DNA of 64,000 nt from JANRKB01 sp033763695 (GTDB taxonomy: Bacteria; Planctomycetota; Phycisphaerae; Phycisphaerales; UBA1924). Shown in pieces: positions 35,694 through 44,342 of this stretch. The position numbers and the translations under genes were made by a program. How positions within the stretch are numbered: the stretch's first letter is position 1; each line of letters begins with the position of its first letter. The stretch is from assembly GCA_033763695.1 (NCBI GenBank), contig JANRKB010000023.1:62001-126000 (forward strand), given 5' to 3'. The notes under the pieces are model-generated. The model was not told where the DNA came from. It saw only the letters and a list, made by a program, of their open reading frames with translations, and searched no databases.

Positions 35694-35729
35694 GTGTCAA
35701 GTCAGATCGTTTCGGGGCTGCGCAGCTGA
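35694..35729 (+). CDS. Possible 11-residue peptide with near-perfect ribosome site
   Basis: GTG start, reading MSSQIVSGLRS then TGA. Upstream, 35680-35693 is AAGGAGGTGATCCA, which is complementary over 14 bases to the usual 3' end of 16S rRNA, with GGAGG 7 bases from the GTG. A signal of this strength before a tiny ORF suggests real translation, perhaps as a leader peptide. The peptide itself has no recognised similarity. Confidence 0.35.
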   Translation: MSSQIVSGLRS

Positions 35730-35782
35730 TCGCAGTTCGACGGAGCTGCGAAGCGCAGTTTCCCAACTACGGCAACGTACGG

Positions 35783-35818
35783 CCGGCCTTCCCCGCAGGG
35801 AAGGCCGGTTGTGTTTTT
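35783..35818 (+). terminator. Rho-independent terminator
   Basis: A perfect 11-bp stem (CCGGCCTTCCC / GGGAAGGCCGG), loop CGCA, then TTGTGTTTTT. It lies 102 bases before the dockerin protein start and could act as an attenuator or end a separate RNA. Confidence 0.88.
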
Positions 35819-35919
35819 GGCGTCGCGCGCGAGTTCATGTGCCGAAAGATTTCCGAATGCCGAGTTCCGTCGCTCGTCGATATCAGGCGGTCCCTGTCGT
35901 GCTTGAAAGGACCGCCCAC

Positions 35920-38385
35920 ATGTCGACTTTGCTCCGCCGCGGCACTTGTTCGTTTCTCGTCGCGCTCGTCTCTGTTCTCGCGCCGGCGCATGCACAGAGC
36001 ATTCCGCTCTGCGCCGCGGACTTTGATCGCGATGGGTACCTCGCCTACCAGGACTTTGACGCGTTCATTGTCGCGTTCGAGTCGGGGAACGCGGCGGCGG
36101 ATCTCAACGCTGACGCCATGCTTACGTTCGAGGACTTTGATGCGTTCATGGTCGAGTTCGCGGACGGATGTTCGGAGCGTCGGCCCGTGCCGCTCTTTCC
36201 GGGGACGAGTTTCTTTTCGCTTGACAACCCGACCGGCGTCGCGTTCGGCGATTTCGACGGCGACGGACGCGTTGACATGGCGGCGTCGAGCGCCGACAGC
36301 GGCTCCGTCGTGGTGTGGCGCAACCTGAGCGTTGCGGGCGGACCGATCAACCTTGACCAAGTCGTAAATGTGCGCTTCGACTATCTTCCTCAGGCAGTCG
36401 CTGTCGGCGATCTGAATGGCGACGGTCGCCCCGACATCGCCACGGCGATGTCGGATCGCAACCTGATGGGGGTTGCGATGAACACCTCGATCGGTCCCGG
36501 CTTCTTTCGGTTCGGCACATCCGTTCTGTATCCCGCTGGCGTTCAAGCGACGTCCGTCGCGATGGGCGATCTCGACGGCGACGGCGATCTCGATATCGGC
36601 GTCGCGTGCTATGCGGCTGATGCCGTCTGGCTCTATCGCAACGACGGTCGCGGTTCATTCTCGCCGCTTGCGAGCGTCGGAACGGGTTCGCGTCCGCGCG
36701 GGCTGATTCTGAGCGATATCAACGGCGACTCCAAGGCTGACATCATCGTCGCGAACGATCTTGGATCGAGCGTCAGCGTCATCCGCAACACGACGATCGG
36801 TTCGACCGGGGATATCTCGTTTGCGGCTCGCGACGATTACGCGGCTCCCGCTCGATCCGCCGTGCTCTGCATCGGCGACTTCGACGCGGACGGCCGCGTC
36901 GATCTTGCGTCCGCGAGTTCGACGATTCCCGTTGTGAGTCTCCGCCTGAACAACGGTAATGGAACGTTTGGCCCGCGAACCGATCTCGCCGTGCCGGCCG
37001 TGGTTTCGTCCCTCGCGGCCGTGGACGCGGACGCCGACGGCAGGATCGACATCGTGACGACGAGCTACTACGCGGGAAGTATCGGCACGTTCCGCAATAC
37101 ATCGACGGCGCAAGGCACGCTGCAATTTGAGCCGATGATGGTCCAGCCCTCGATCGCGCGACCTTGGTCGCTCGGCGCACAGGACCTCAACGCGGACGGA
37201 TTTCCTGATCTTGCCGTCGTCAGCAGTTGGGGTGACTCAATCGGAGTTCTTCGTAGTCTTGCCGGGCGCGGCTTTGAGACACGGGTCGAGCGGGGTGGAG
37301 GGAGCGATCCCAGATCGGTCGCAATCGGTGATCTCAACGGCGACGGCCGACCTGAGATCGTGACCGCCAACTACGCCGGAGTGACGGCATCAGTCATCAC
37401 CAATCTTGGAGTCGGTGCATTCTCGGCAAGCCAGGAGATCGCGATCGGTGGGGGAGCGTCGTCCATCGAGATCGCTGATCTGAACGATGACGGTCGTGCA
37501 GAGATGATCGTGACGAACATCAACGACGCTGCGGTTGGCATCATGCGGAACACCGGGGCTGGCTCAGTGCTCGCGTTCGCTCCGCCGCTGAAGTTCTCGA
37601 CGCCCGACGGGCCGTACGCATCGGCGGTGGGAGATCTCGACGGCGACGGCCGGCCGGATCTGGCGATTTCAAACTATCGGTCGAACTCCGTCAGCGTTTT
37701 CCGCAACGTGTCCACCGCGGGCGGCAACGTCGCGTTTGACAGCCGAATCGATCTTTCGGTCGGAAATGGCCCACGCCAGATTCGCATTGCTGATATGGAT
37801 CGCGACGGCAAGCCGGACCTGATCGTCGGGCACCGCAATGAGCTTTCGTACTGCATCCTGCGCAATCTCTCGTCACCCGAAGATGGCATCGCCTTCGCCA
37901 CGCGTCAGATCTTCCCGGTCGAGTTCACCGGCGAGCGCCTCTCGGTTGGTGACATGGACAACGACGGTTGGCCGGATCTCGTCGTGATCAACTACTACAG
38001 CAACCGTTTCGTCACGCAGATCAACAACCACGATGGATCATTTCGAACCGGGCCGACAGGGAGGACGAGCAGAGAGCCATGGACGAGCGCTGTCGCGGAC
38101 GTGAACAACGACGGCGCGCTCGACATCCTGATCGTCAACCTGTTCAGCAACTCGGTCAGTGTCTACCTCAACACGCTGTCGATCGATGGAGTGCTCGCGT
38201 TCGGCCCGCGCAATGACTACTGCGTCGGCCTCTATCCCTACGCCATGGCGATCGGCGACCTGAACGCCGACGGCCGCGTGGATGTCGCGGTGGGGAACTC
38301 CCAATCGAGCTCAACGAGCATCTTGCTCAATGCGGTTGTCTCCGCCGAGCCGGCTCGTGACGCCGGGACACGCCAGCAGCGCTGA
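35920..38385 (+). CDS. Secreted FG-GAP/VCBS repeat protein with dockerin-like EF-hand pair
   Basis: An 821-residue exported protein. Signal peptide of 26 residues ends LAPAHAQS. Next (about residues 28-86) is a pair of calcium-binding EF-hand-like segments of the GC-type dockerin seen in Phycisphaerae: ADFDRDGYLAYQDFDAFI and ADLNADAMLTFEDFDAFM, bounded by Cys. The rest (about 95-810) is about a dozen repeats of the VCBS/FG-GAP type, each with a calcium-loop-like core such as GDLNGDGRPDIAT or GDFDADGRVDLAS, which would form beta-propeller blades. Likely a cell-surface or secreted adhesion protein. ATG 35920 follows GAAAGGA; the frame opens 78 codons earlier across the terminator, which cannot be coding. 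Confidence 0.88.
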   Translation: MSTLLRRGTCSFLVALVSVLAPAHAQSIPLCAADFDRDGYLAYQDFDAFIVAFESGNAAADLNADAMLTFEDFDAFMVEFADGCSERRPVPLFPGTSFFSLDNPTGVAFGDFDGDGRVDMAASSADSGSVVVWRNLSVAGGPINLDQVVNVRFDYLPQAVAVGDLNGDGRPDIATAMSDRNLMGVAMNTSIGPGFFRFGTSVLYPAGVQATSVAMGDLDGDGDLDIGVACYAADAVWLYRNDGRGSFSPLASVGTGSRPRGLILSDINGDSKADIIVANDLGSSVSVIRNTTIGSTGDISFAARDDYAAPARSAVLCIGDFDADGRVDLASASSTIPVVSLRLNNGNGTFGPRTDLAVPAVVSSLAAVDADADGRIDIVTTSYYAGSIGTFRNTSTAQGTLQFEPMMVQPSIARPWSLGAQDLNADGFPDLAVVSSWGDSIGVLRSLAGRGFETRVERGGGSDPRSVAIGDLNGDGRPEIVTANYAGVTASVITNLGVGAFSASQEIAIGGGASSIEIADLNDDGRAEMIVTNINDAAVGIMRNTGAGSVLAFAPPLKFSTPDGPYASAVGDLDGDGRPDLAISNYRSNSVSVFRNVSTAGGNVAFDSRIDLSVGNGPRQIRIADMDRDGKPDLIVGHRNELSYCILRNLSSPEDGIAFATRQIFPVEFTGERLSVGDMDNDGWPDLVVINYYSNRFVTQINNHDGSFRTGPTGRTSREPWTSAVADVNNDGALDILIVNLFSNSVSVYLNTLSIDGVLAFGPRNDYCVGLYPYAMAIGDLNADGRVDVAVGNSQSSSTSILLNAVVSAEPARDAGTRQQR

Positions 38386-38474
38386 ACTGGAATGCGGTGT
38401 TGAGTCTGTACTCTTCTACATCGGATCGACACAGCGAGAATCGGCTGAGCATCGCGTGACGTTCGTGTGCTGTC

Positions 38475-41400
38475 TTACACACCCAAGATCGTCTTGAGAT
38501 ACCGCCCCGTGTGACTGTCCGCACTGCGGGCGACGTCCTCGGGCGTGCCGCGGGCCACGACGCGGCCGCCGTTGTCGCCGCCTTCGGGGCCCATGTCGAC
38601 GAGCCAGTCCGCCGTCTTGATCACGTCGAGGTTGTGCTCGATCACGACGAGCGTGTTGCCCGCATCGGCGAGACGATTGAGCACCATGACCAATTTGCGG
38701 ATGTCCTCAAAGTGCAGGCCGGTGGTCGGTTCGTCGAGGATGTAGAGCGTGTGCCCGCCCGCGCCCAGTTCGCCCGCGCCCTTGCCCAGTTCGGTGGCGA
38801 GCTTGATGCGCTGGGCCTCACCGCCCGAGAGCGTGGTGCTGGGCTGGCCGAGTTGCAGGTAATCCAGGCCGACGTCGTGCAGGCACTTGAGGAAGCGCAG
38901 GATCTTGGGGTGGTTCTCAAAGAACCCGACGCCCTGCTCGACGGTCATGTCGAGGATGTCGGCGATCGACTTGCCGCGATACTCGATCTCAAGCGTCTCG
39001 CGGTTGTAGCGCTTGCCCTTGCACACCTCGCACTCGACGTACACGTCGGGCAGGAAGTGCATCTCGATCTTCTTGAGGCCCTGGCCCTGGCACGCCTCGC
39101 AACGTCCGCCACCCGCCTCGGCACGCACGTTGAAGCTGAATCGCCCCGGCTTGTAGCCGCGGATCTTGGCTTCCTTGGTCGCCGTCAGCACATTGCGGAT
39201 GTCATCAAAGATGCCCGTGTACGTCGCCGGATTGCTCCGCGGCGTGCGCCCGATCGGGCTCTGATCCACTTCGATCACGCGATCCAGTTGCTTGGGCCAC
39301 TTGAACGATGCATGCTCGCCCGGCTTGGTGCGGCTGCCCAGGAGATGCTGCTTGGCGCTCAGCAGCAGGATGTCGTTCACGAGCGTGCTCTTGCCCGAAC
39401 CGCTGACGCCGGTGACGCACACGACGCCGCCGAGCGGGAACGCCGCGTCGATGTTCTTGAGGTTGTTGGCCCGCGCACCCTTGACGACGATCGCCTTCTT
39501 CTCGCTCAGTTCGCGGCGTTTGCTGGGCACATCGATCCGCTTGCGCCCTGCGAGATAGTCGCCCGTAATCGAACGCGGCGTGTTGCAGATGTCCTGCACG
39601 GTGCCCTGCGCGACGATCGTTCCGCCGTGGACGCCCGGGCCGGGGCCGACGTCCAGCACATGATCGGCGTGACGGATCATGTCCTCGTCGTGTTCGACGA
39701 CGAGCACCGTGTTGCCGATGTCGGCGAGGTGGCGCAGCGTCGCGATCAGGCGATCGTTGTCGCGCTGGTGCAGGCCGATGGTGGGTTCGTCGAGCACGTA
39801 GCACGCGCCGACGAGGCCGCTGCCGACCTGCGACGCGAGGCGGATGCGCTGCGCCTCGCCGCCCGAGAGCGTGGCGGTCTTGCGATCCAGCGAGAGATAC
39901 TCGAGGCCCACGCCCGAGAGGAACCGCAGGCGGTTGTTGATCTCCTTCAAGATCGGCTCGGCGATGATCCGCTGCTCCTGCGTGAGCTTCAGGTCCGCGA
40001 TGAACGCGATTGCGTCGGTGATGTTGAGGCGCGAGAACTCGGCGACGTTGAGCATCGTGCCGTCGTTCTTCGGGCGGCCGATCACGGCTTCGCTGAACGC
40101 ACGCGACGTCTCGGCCTTGTGCCCGCTGGTGATCTGCACGTGCAGGGCCTCGATGCGCAGGCGATCCCCGAAGCATGACTTGCACGGCGATTGGCTGAGG
40201 AACGTGCTGAGGAACTCCTTGACGCTCTCGTTCTCCGTGCTTCCCCACCATTCGGTGATGTTGGGCACGACGCCTTCCCACTTGATGCCGCCGCGCGTCT
40301 CAGGCTTGACGCCGTGCAGCAGTTTCTTGAGGTTCTCCGGCCCCATGTCGCGGACGGGCGCGGTGAACGACACGCCAAAGTCCTTGCAGAAGCGGCGGAG
40401 TTTGCGATTGAACCACGCCCGCACCGGGCCGTTCTTGTTCCACGCGGCAACCGCGCCCTCGCTCAGGCTCAGCGAGTCATTGGGAATCACGAGCGTCTCA
40501 TCAAATTCAAGGATGGTGCCGAGACCGCTGCACGACGGGCACGCGCCGAAGGGTGAGTTGAACGAGAAGAGCCGCGGCGAGATTTCTTCCAGTGCGTACT
40601 CGGGCTCGACCGGGTCGGCGAACTTGTTACTGAACGCCGAGTCGCGCCACTCGGCGGCCTTGCCTTCCTCCGCCGGCTGCTCAATCGTCACCACCACCGC
40701 GCCGTCGGCGAGGCGTATGCACGTCTCGACTGCTTCCGCCAGGCGTTGGCGCATGTCGGGCGTGAGCGACAGGCGATCGACCACGGCTTCGATCGTGTGC
40801 TTCTCGTAGCGGCCCAGCTTGAGCGGGTTTTCGCCGGGCTCTTTCAGCGTTTCGCGCAGATCAACGATCGTGCCGTTGACGCGGGCCCGCAGCCAACCCT
40901 GGGCCACGAACTCTTCGAGCACATCGCGATGGAAGCCCTTCTTGCCGCGGACGACCGGCGCGAGCACCATCATGCGACGGCCGAGCAGCGGGTCGTTCGC
41001 GCGCGTCGCCCAACCGAGGATCGTGTCCACGATCTGCGTGCTGCTCGTCGCGCTGATCGGGCGACCGGCACGGGCGAGGACCACGCCTTCCTTGCCCGTC
41101 TTGGTGGGTGCCCACGAATACGGCGTGCCGCAGCGGGCGTAGAGCAATCGCAGGTAGTCGTAGATCTCGGTCGTCGTCGCGACGGTTGAGCGCGGGTTGC
41201 TCGCCGCGCTGCGCTGCTCGATGGCGATCGTCGGCGGGATGCCTTCGATCTCATCGACATCGGGCTTCTTGAGTTGGTCGAGGAACTGGCGGGCATATGC
41301 CGACAGCGACTCCATGTACTTGCGTTGACCCTCGGCGAAGATCGTGTCAAACGCGAGGCTGCTCTTGCCGCTGCCCGAGAGGCCGGTGATGACGACGAGT

Positions 41401-41621
41401 TGATCGCGCGGGATCTGGACGTCGATGTTCTTGAGGTTGTGCTCGCGTGCCCCGCGGACGCGGATGAACTTGCGATCAAGATCGGCCTTGGCGCGTGCCG
41501 CCGCTCGGGCTGTGTCGACGCTCTTGGGTTCGACCTGCGGTTGCGCTTCGGATGCCGCGTCGGTCGTCTTGTGCGGGGTCTTGGAGGTCTGCTTCGCGGT
41601 CTTGGCGGTGGCTGCGGGCAT
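38475..41621 (-). CDS. uvrA: Excinuclease ABC subunit A
   Basis: Damage-recognition ATPase of nucleotide excision repair. With start ATG 41621 the protein has 1048 residues, about 100 longer than E. coli UvrA, mainly through a Lys/Ala/Thr/Pro-rich N-terminal segment of about 50 residues. Both ATPase modules are present: GLSGSGKSSLAFDTIF and GVSGSGKSTLVNDILL, with signatures LSGGEAQRIRLA and LSGGEAQRIKLA. Zinc fingers CPSC...CKSC and CEAC...CEVC are visible. In the first module the usual YARxG...CPxCG segment reads YARCGTPYSWAPTKTG, lacking one Cys pair. The frame continues upstream to 41735; an in-frame ATG at about 41669 is an alternative. Confidence 0.96.
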   Translation of the reverse strand: MPAATAKTAKQTSKTPHKTTDAASEAQPQVEPKSVDTARAAARAKADLDRKFIRVRGAREHNLKNIDVQIPRDQLVVITGLSGSGKSSLAFDTIFAEGQRKYMESLSAYARQFLDQLKKPDVDEIEGIPPTIAIEQRSAASNPRSTVATTTEIYDYLRLLYARCGTPYSWAPTKTGKEGVVLARAGRPISATSSTQIVDTILGWATRANDPLLGRRMMVLAPVVRGKKGFHRDVLEEFVAQGWLRARVNGTIVDLRETLKEPGENPLKLGRYEKHTIEAVVDRLSLTPDMRQRLAEAVETCIRLADGAVVVTIEQPAEEGKAAEWRDSAFSNKFADPVEPEYALEEISPRLFSFNSPFGACPSCSGLGTILEFDETLVIPNDSLSLSEGAVAAWNKNGPVRAWFNRKLRRFCKDFGVSFTAPVRDMGPENLKKLLHGVKPETRGGIKWEGVVPNITEWWGSTENESVKEFLSTFLSQSPCKSCFGDRLRIEALHVQITSGHKAETSRAFSEAVIGRPKNDGTMLNVAEFSRLNITDAIAFIADLKLTQEQRIIAEPILKEINNRLRFLSGVGLEYLSLDRKTATLSGGEAQRIRLASQVGSGLVGACYVLDEPTIGLHQRDNDRLIATLRHLADIGNTVLVVEHDEDMIRHADHVLDVGPGPGVHGGTIVAQGTVQDICNTPRSITGDYLAGRKRIDVPSKRRELSEKKAIVVKGARANNLKNIDAAFPLGGVVCVTGVSGSGKSTLVNDILLLSAKQHLLGSRTKPGEHASFKWPKQLDRVIEVDQSPIGRTPRSNPATYTGIFDDIRNVLTATKEAKIRGYKPGRFSFNVRAEAGGGRCEACQGQGLKKIEMHFLPDVYVECEVCKGKRYNRETLEIEYRGKSIADILDMTVEQGVGFFENHPKILRFLKCLHDVGLDYLQLGQPSTTLSGGEAQRIKLATELGKGAGELGAGGHTLYILDEPTTGLHFEDIRKLVMVLNRLADAGNTLVVIEHNLDVIKTADWLVDMGPEGGDNGGRVVARGTPEDVARSADSHTGRYLKTILGV

Positions 41622-41697
41622 GGCGCGTCCGTGGTCGGAGGTTTGGTCGCGGCGTGGGGGTGGCATGGGCGGTCGATGGTAGCGACACGCCGACGAA

Positions 41698-41725
41698 AAA
41701 CACGCCGCGCACACCGGTGTTTCTG
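41698..41725 (-). terminator. Weak possible terminator before uvrA
   Basis: On the minus strand AACAC...GTGTT encloses a GC-rich region and is followed by TTTTCG, between the small membrane protein gene and uvrA. The pairing is imperfect. Confidence 0.3.
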
Positions 41726-41757
41726 CGGTTCTCACAGCGAGAAACTGGTCGATCCGT

Positions 41758-42036
41758 TCACTTCGGCGTCGCTATCGCGCCGGATTCGGGCGGCGTCGGA
41801 TTCACGCCCACCGTTGGTGCTGCCGGGGCGGCCTGCGTCTGCGCCGTTGATGGCGCGCCCGCCGGGCTGCTCGCGGGCGCGGACGCGGTATCCGCTGCGG
41901 CCTCGCGGGCCGCGGCCTGGCGCATCGCCTCGGCCTCTCGGGCTTGGTGGAAGAGTCCGAGGATGACGCAACCGATGGCGATTCCCGCGAGGTAGACGCC
42001 GATCCGCCGAATGAACTGTTCGCGTTCGCTCTTCAC
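41758..42036 (-). CDS. Small single-pass membrane protein
   Basis: A 92-residue protein with one membrane helix (about residues 12-30, RIGVYLAGIAIGCVILGLF) and an Ala/Pro/Ser-rich C-terminal tail. GTG 42036 is the likely start, 49 bases after pyrG on the same strand; the frame opens further upstream inside pyrG. A basic-charged N-terminus suggests the tail is outside the cytoplasm. No family was recognised. Confidence 0.55.
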   Translation of the reverse strand: MKSEREQFIRRIGVYLAGIAIGCVILGLFHQAREAEAMRQAAAREAAADTASAPASSPAGAPSTAQTQAAPAAPTVGVNPTPPESGAIATPK

Positions 42037-42085
42037 GGCCTTCGCATGCTCCGTCTCTTTGGAACCTCGTCTCTTCTTCCGGTGC

Positions 42086-44149
42086 TCAGACCGTCTGCGC
42101 CACTTGGCCCTGTGCCGGGAGCCAGCGCAGCAACTCGGCATCGCGATACTCGCCGCTCTCGATCTGCTTGGCGTACTTCCGCCGCAGTGCGGCCGCGACC
42201 AGGCCCATGAACATCGGGTGCGGACGCAGCGGACGGCTCAAGAGCTCCGGATGGAACTGCCCGCCGACGAAGTACGGATGCGTCACGTTCCCACCCGGCA
42301 CGCCCGGCTGCGGCGTGTGGCGGAGTTCCATGATCTGCATGATCGGCCGCGAGGGATGACGCCCGCTGAACACCATGCCCGCCGCTTCAAGCCGCGCGAT
42401 GAACTCAGGCTCGACCTCGTAGCGATGGCGGAATCGTTCGCGGATGGTCGGCCGCTCGCCATAGATGAACGACGCCAGCGTGCCCGGCGAGAGGACGACA
42501 TCCTGCCCGCCGAGGCGCATCGTGCCGCCCAAGCCCTCGATCTTTTTCTGCTCGGGCAGCTCGCTGATCACCGCGTTGGGGGTCTGCGGATTGAACTCGG
42601 TGCTGTTTGCGTCGCGCAGGCCCAGCACATTCCGCGTGAACTCAATCACCGCGACCTGGAAGCCAAGGCAGATGCCCAGATACGGCAAGAGTCCTTCGCG
42701 ACAATACCGCACGCACTCGATCTTGCCCTCGACGCCGCGGCTGCCGAAGCCGCCCGGCACGATCACCGCGTCGTGTCCCGCGAGGCGATCGGCGACGTTG
42801 TTGCGGGCGATCTCGGTGCTCTCGACCCAGTGCAGCTTGATGTCGGTGCCCAGGTGTGCCGAGCAATGCTCGATCGCCTTATCGATCGACGCGTAGGCAT
42901 CGCGCAGTTCCGCGTACTTGCCGACGACACCGATGTTAACCGCCTTGCTCTTGGGCGCGGTCAGTTTGCGGGCGAACTGCATCCACTTCTCGCGGCTCTT
43001 GTCCTCGTGGGCGACATCGACGCGATCATGCAGCCCCAGCAGCGAAAGGATCTCGCGATCCAGCCCTTCCTGACGCATTTCCTCGGGGATGGTGTAGATG
43101 CTCTCGCGATCGTGCATCGAGAAGATCCGGCGCAGCGGCACGTTGCTGAACATCGCGATCTTCTGCATCACCTTATCGCCGCACGGCTGGCTCGCCCGGC
43201 ACGCGATCACATGCGGCTGAATGCCCGCCTCCATCAATCGCTTGATGCCAAGCTGTGCCGCCTTGCTCTTCTGTTCGCCCAGCGCCTTGGGCTCGATGAT
43301 GTACGTCAGCGCGACGAAGCACGTCGAGTTGGGGCCTTCTTCAAAGGCCAGTTCGCGCATCGCTTCGATGTAGAACGCGTTTTCATAGTCGCCGACGGTG
43401 CCGCCGACTTCGACGAACACAACGTCCGCTGGCCGCGTGCCATCGCCCTGCAGCGCGAGCTCGCGCAGCTTGCGCTTCACCTCGCCAGTGACGTGCGGGA
43501 TCATCTGCACATCGCGACCCAGATACACGCCCTGACGCTCGCGCTCGAGGATCTCCGAGAAGACGCGGCCGCTGGTGGTGAAGTTGCGCTTGGTCAGGTT
43601 CTGATCGAGCAGACGCTCGTAGGTGCCCAGATCCATGTCGCACTCAGTGCCGTCCTCGAGCACGAAGACTTCGCCGTGCCGATAGGGGTTGAGCGTGCCC
43701 GAGTCGATGTTGAGGTAGCCCTCCATCTTGATCGGGGCGACGACGAGGCCTTTGTCCTTGAGCATCTTGGCGAGGCTGCTGGCGAAGATGCCCTTGCCCA
43801 GCCCCGACATCACCGTGCCGAAGACCACGACGAAGCGATGGCGGCCCTTGACATATCCCTCGGGGATCGGGCTGTAGAACTCCGAGTCCGCCGACTGCTC
43901 GCCGAGTGAACTCAGCGTGATGCCGCCGCGTGAGGATGACGATGCGGCGTTGCCGCCGGCGCCTTGGCCCCCGCCCGTGCCGCTCGCCGCGGCCCGCGCT
44001 TCATACGGCACATGCTCCTCGTCCAACTCGCGCAAGCGCGCGGCGCGGAGCATCGATGACCCGGACAGCCAAGGCGAGTCATCGAGAGGTTCAAACCCAG
44101 AGTGCAAAGTGGCGTGCAGTTCCGAGCCTGGAATCGTTTGGGGGGGCAT
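42086..44149 (-). CDS. pyrG: CTP synthase with N-terminal extension
   Basis: Makes CTP from UTP, ATP and glutamine. The synthetase domain starts near residue 103 (RFVVVFGTVMSGLGKGIFASSLA) with its nucleotide loop SGLGKG, the Mg2+ Asp in GYLNIDSGTLNP, and HGEVFVLEDGTECDMDLG. The glutaminase domain has nucleophile Cys494 in LGICLGFQVA and the HPE triad in GGQFHPELLSRP. The motifs GTVMSGLGKG and KMEGYLNID differ from the common GGVVSSLGKG and KIDPYLNVD, so this is a divergent subgroup. The 687-residue length includes about 100 extra N-terminal residues, low-complexity and Gly/Ser/Ala-rich near 55-75. There is no in-frame ATG near the normal start, and TACGCT lies 5 bases before ATG 44149, supporting the long form. 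Confidence 0.93.
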   Translation of the reverse strand: MPPQTIPGSELHATLHSGFEPLDDSPWLSGSSMLRAARLRELDEEHVPYEARAAASGTGGGQGAGGNAASSSSRGGITLSSLGEQSADSEFYSPIPEGYVKGRHRFVVVFGTVMSGLGKGIFASSLAKMLKDKGLVVAPIKMEGYLNIDSGTLNPYRHGEVFVLEDGTECDMDLGTYERLLDQNLTKRNFTTSGRVFSEILERERQGVYLGRDVQMIPHVTGEVKRKLRELALQGDGTRPADVVFVEVGGTVGDYENAFYIEAMRELAFEEGPNSTCFVALTYIIEPKALGEQKSKAAQLGIKRLMEAGIQPHVIACRASQPCGDKVMQKIAMFSNVPLRRIFSMHDRESIYTIPEEMRQEGLDREILSLLGLHDRVDVAHEDKSREKWMQFARKLTAPKSKAVNIGVVGKYAELRDAYASIDKAIEHCSAHLGTDIKLHWVESTEIARNNVADRLAGHDAVIVPGGFGSRGVEGKIECVRYCREGLLPYLGICLGFQVAVIEFTRNVLGLRDANSTEFNPQTPNAVISELPEQKKIEGLGGTMRLGGQDVVLSPGTLASFIYGERPTIRERFRHRYEVEPEFIARLEAAGMVFSGRHPSRPIMQIMELRHTPQPGVPGGNVTHPYFVGGQFHPELLSRPLRPHPMFMGLVAAALRRKYAKQIESGEYRDAELLRWLPAQGQVAQTV

Positions 44150-44154
44150 TTCAG

Positions 44155-44160
44155 AGCGTA
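44155..44160 (-). promoter_or_regulatory. -10 element before pyrG
   Basis: TACGCT on the minus strand ends 5 bases before ATG 44149. Confidence 0.35.
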
Positions 44161-44330
44161 GTCATGGTCCCGGCGGTTGTCACGAGCAATCCAGCGAGGC
44201 GATCCTCCCAGATCAACAGGCAGCCGATTCGGACCCAGAACCATCGCCCGTCCATTCGGCGTTGAGCCCTCGCCCCGGATCGGGGCGCGTCATTGTCGGT
44301 TTGCTGGTTTCCGCTCTTGGGTTTCTGAGG

Positions 44331-44336
44331 TACCGT
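44331..44336 (+). promoter_or_regulatory. -10 element of a leaderless mRNA
   Basis: TACCGT ends exactly 6 bases before ATG 44343. Confidence 0.45.
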
Positions 44337-44342
44337 TCTCCG

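Larger units (their letters stand above)
35487..35818 (+). ncRNA. Candidate structured RNA or attenuated leader
   Basis: About 330 bases between a promoter and an intrinsic terminator, in a gap with no normal gene. Hairpins seen by eye: GTGACC...GGTCAC around GAAAG...CTTTC (about 35556-35589); CCGCG...CGCGG (35603-35622); AAAGAG TCCGG...CCGGA CTCTTT with an inner GGCG/CGCC (35625-35676); CTGCGC...GCGCAG (35718-35758). A very strong ribosome-binding site and an 11-codon ORF sit in the middle. It could be a small RNA, a tiny-protein gene, or a leader controlling the dockerin protein gene at 35920. No known riboswitch class was recognised. The end is set by the terminator; the 5' end is an estimate. 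Confidence 0.45.

Noticed and set aside
35686..35919. Extension of the dockerin protein gene upstream to 35686
   Set aside because: It would translate through a perfect intrinsic terminator and put 78 non-secretory residues before an excellent signal peptide.
42011..43909. Long open frame antisense to pyrG
   Set aside because: pyrG is unmistakable; the antisense frame is open because of GC-rich third positions and has no family-like motif.
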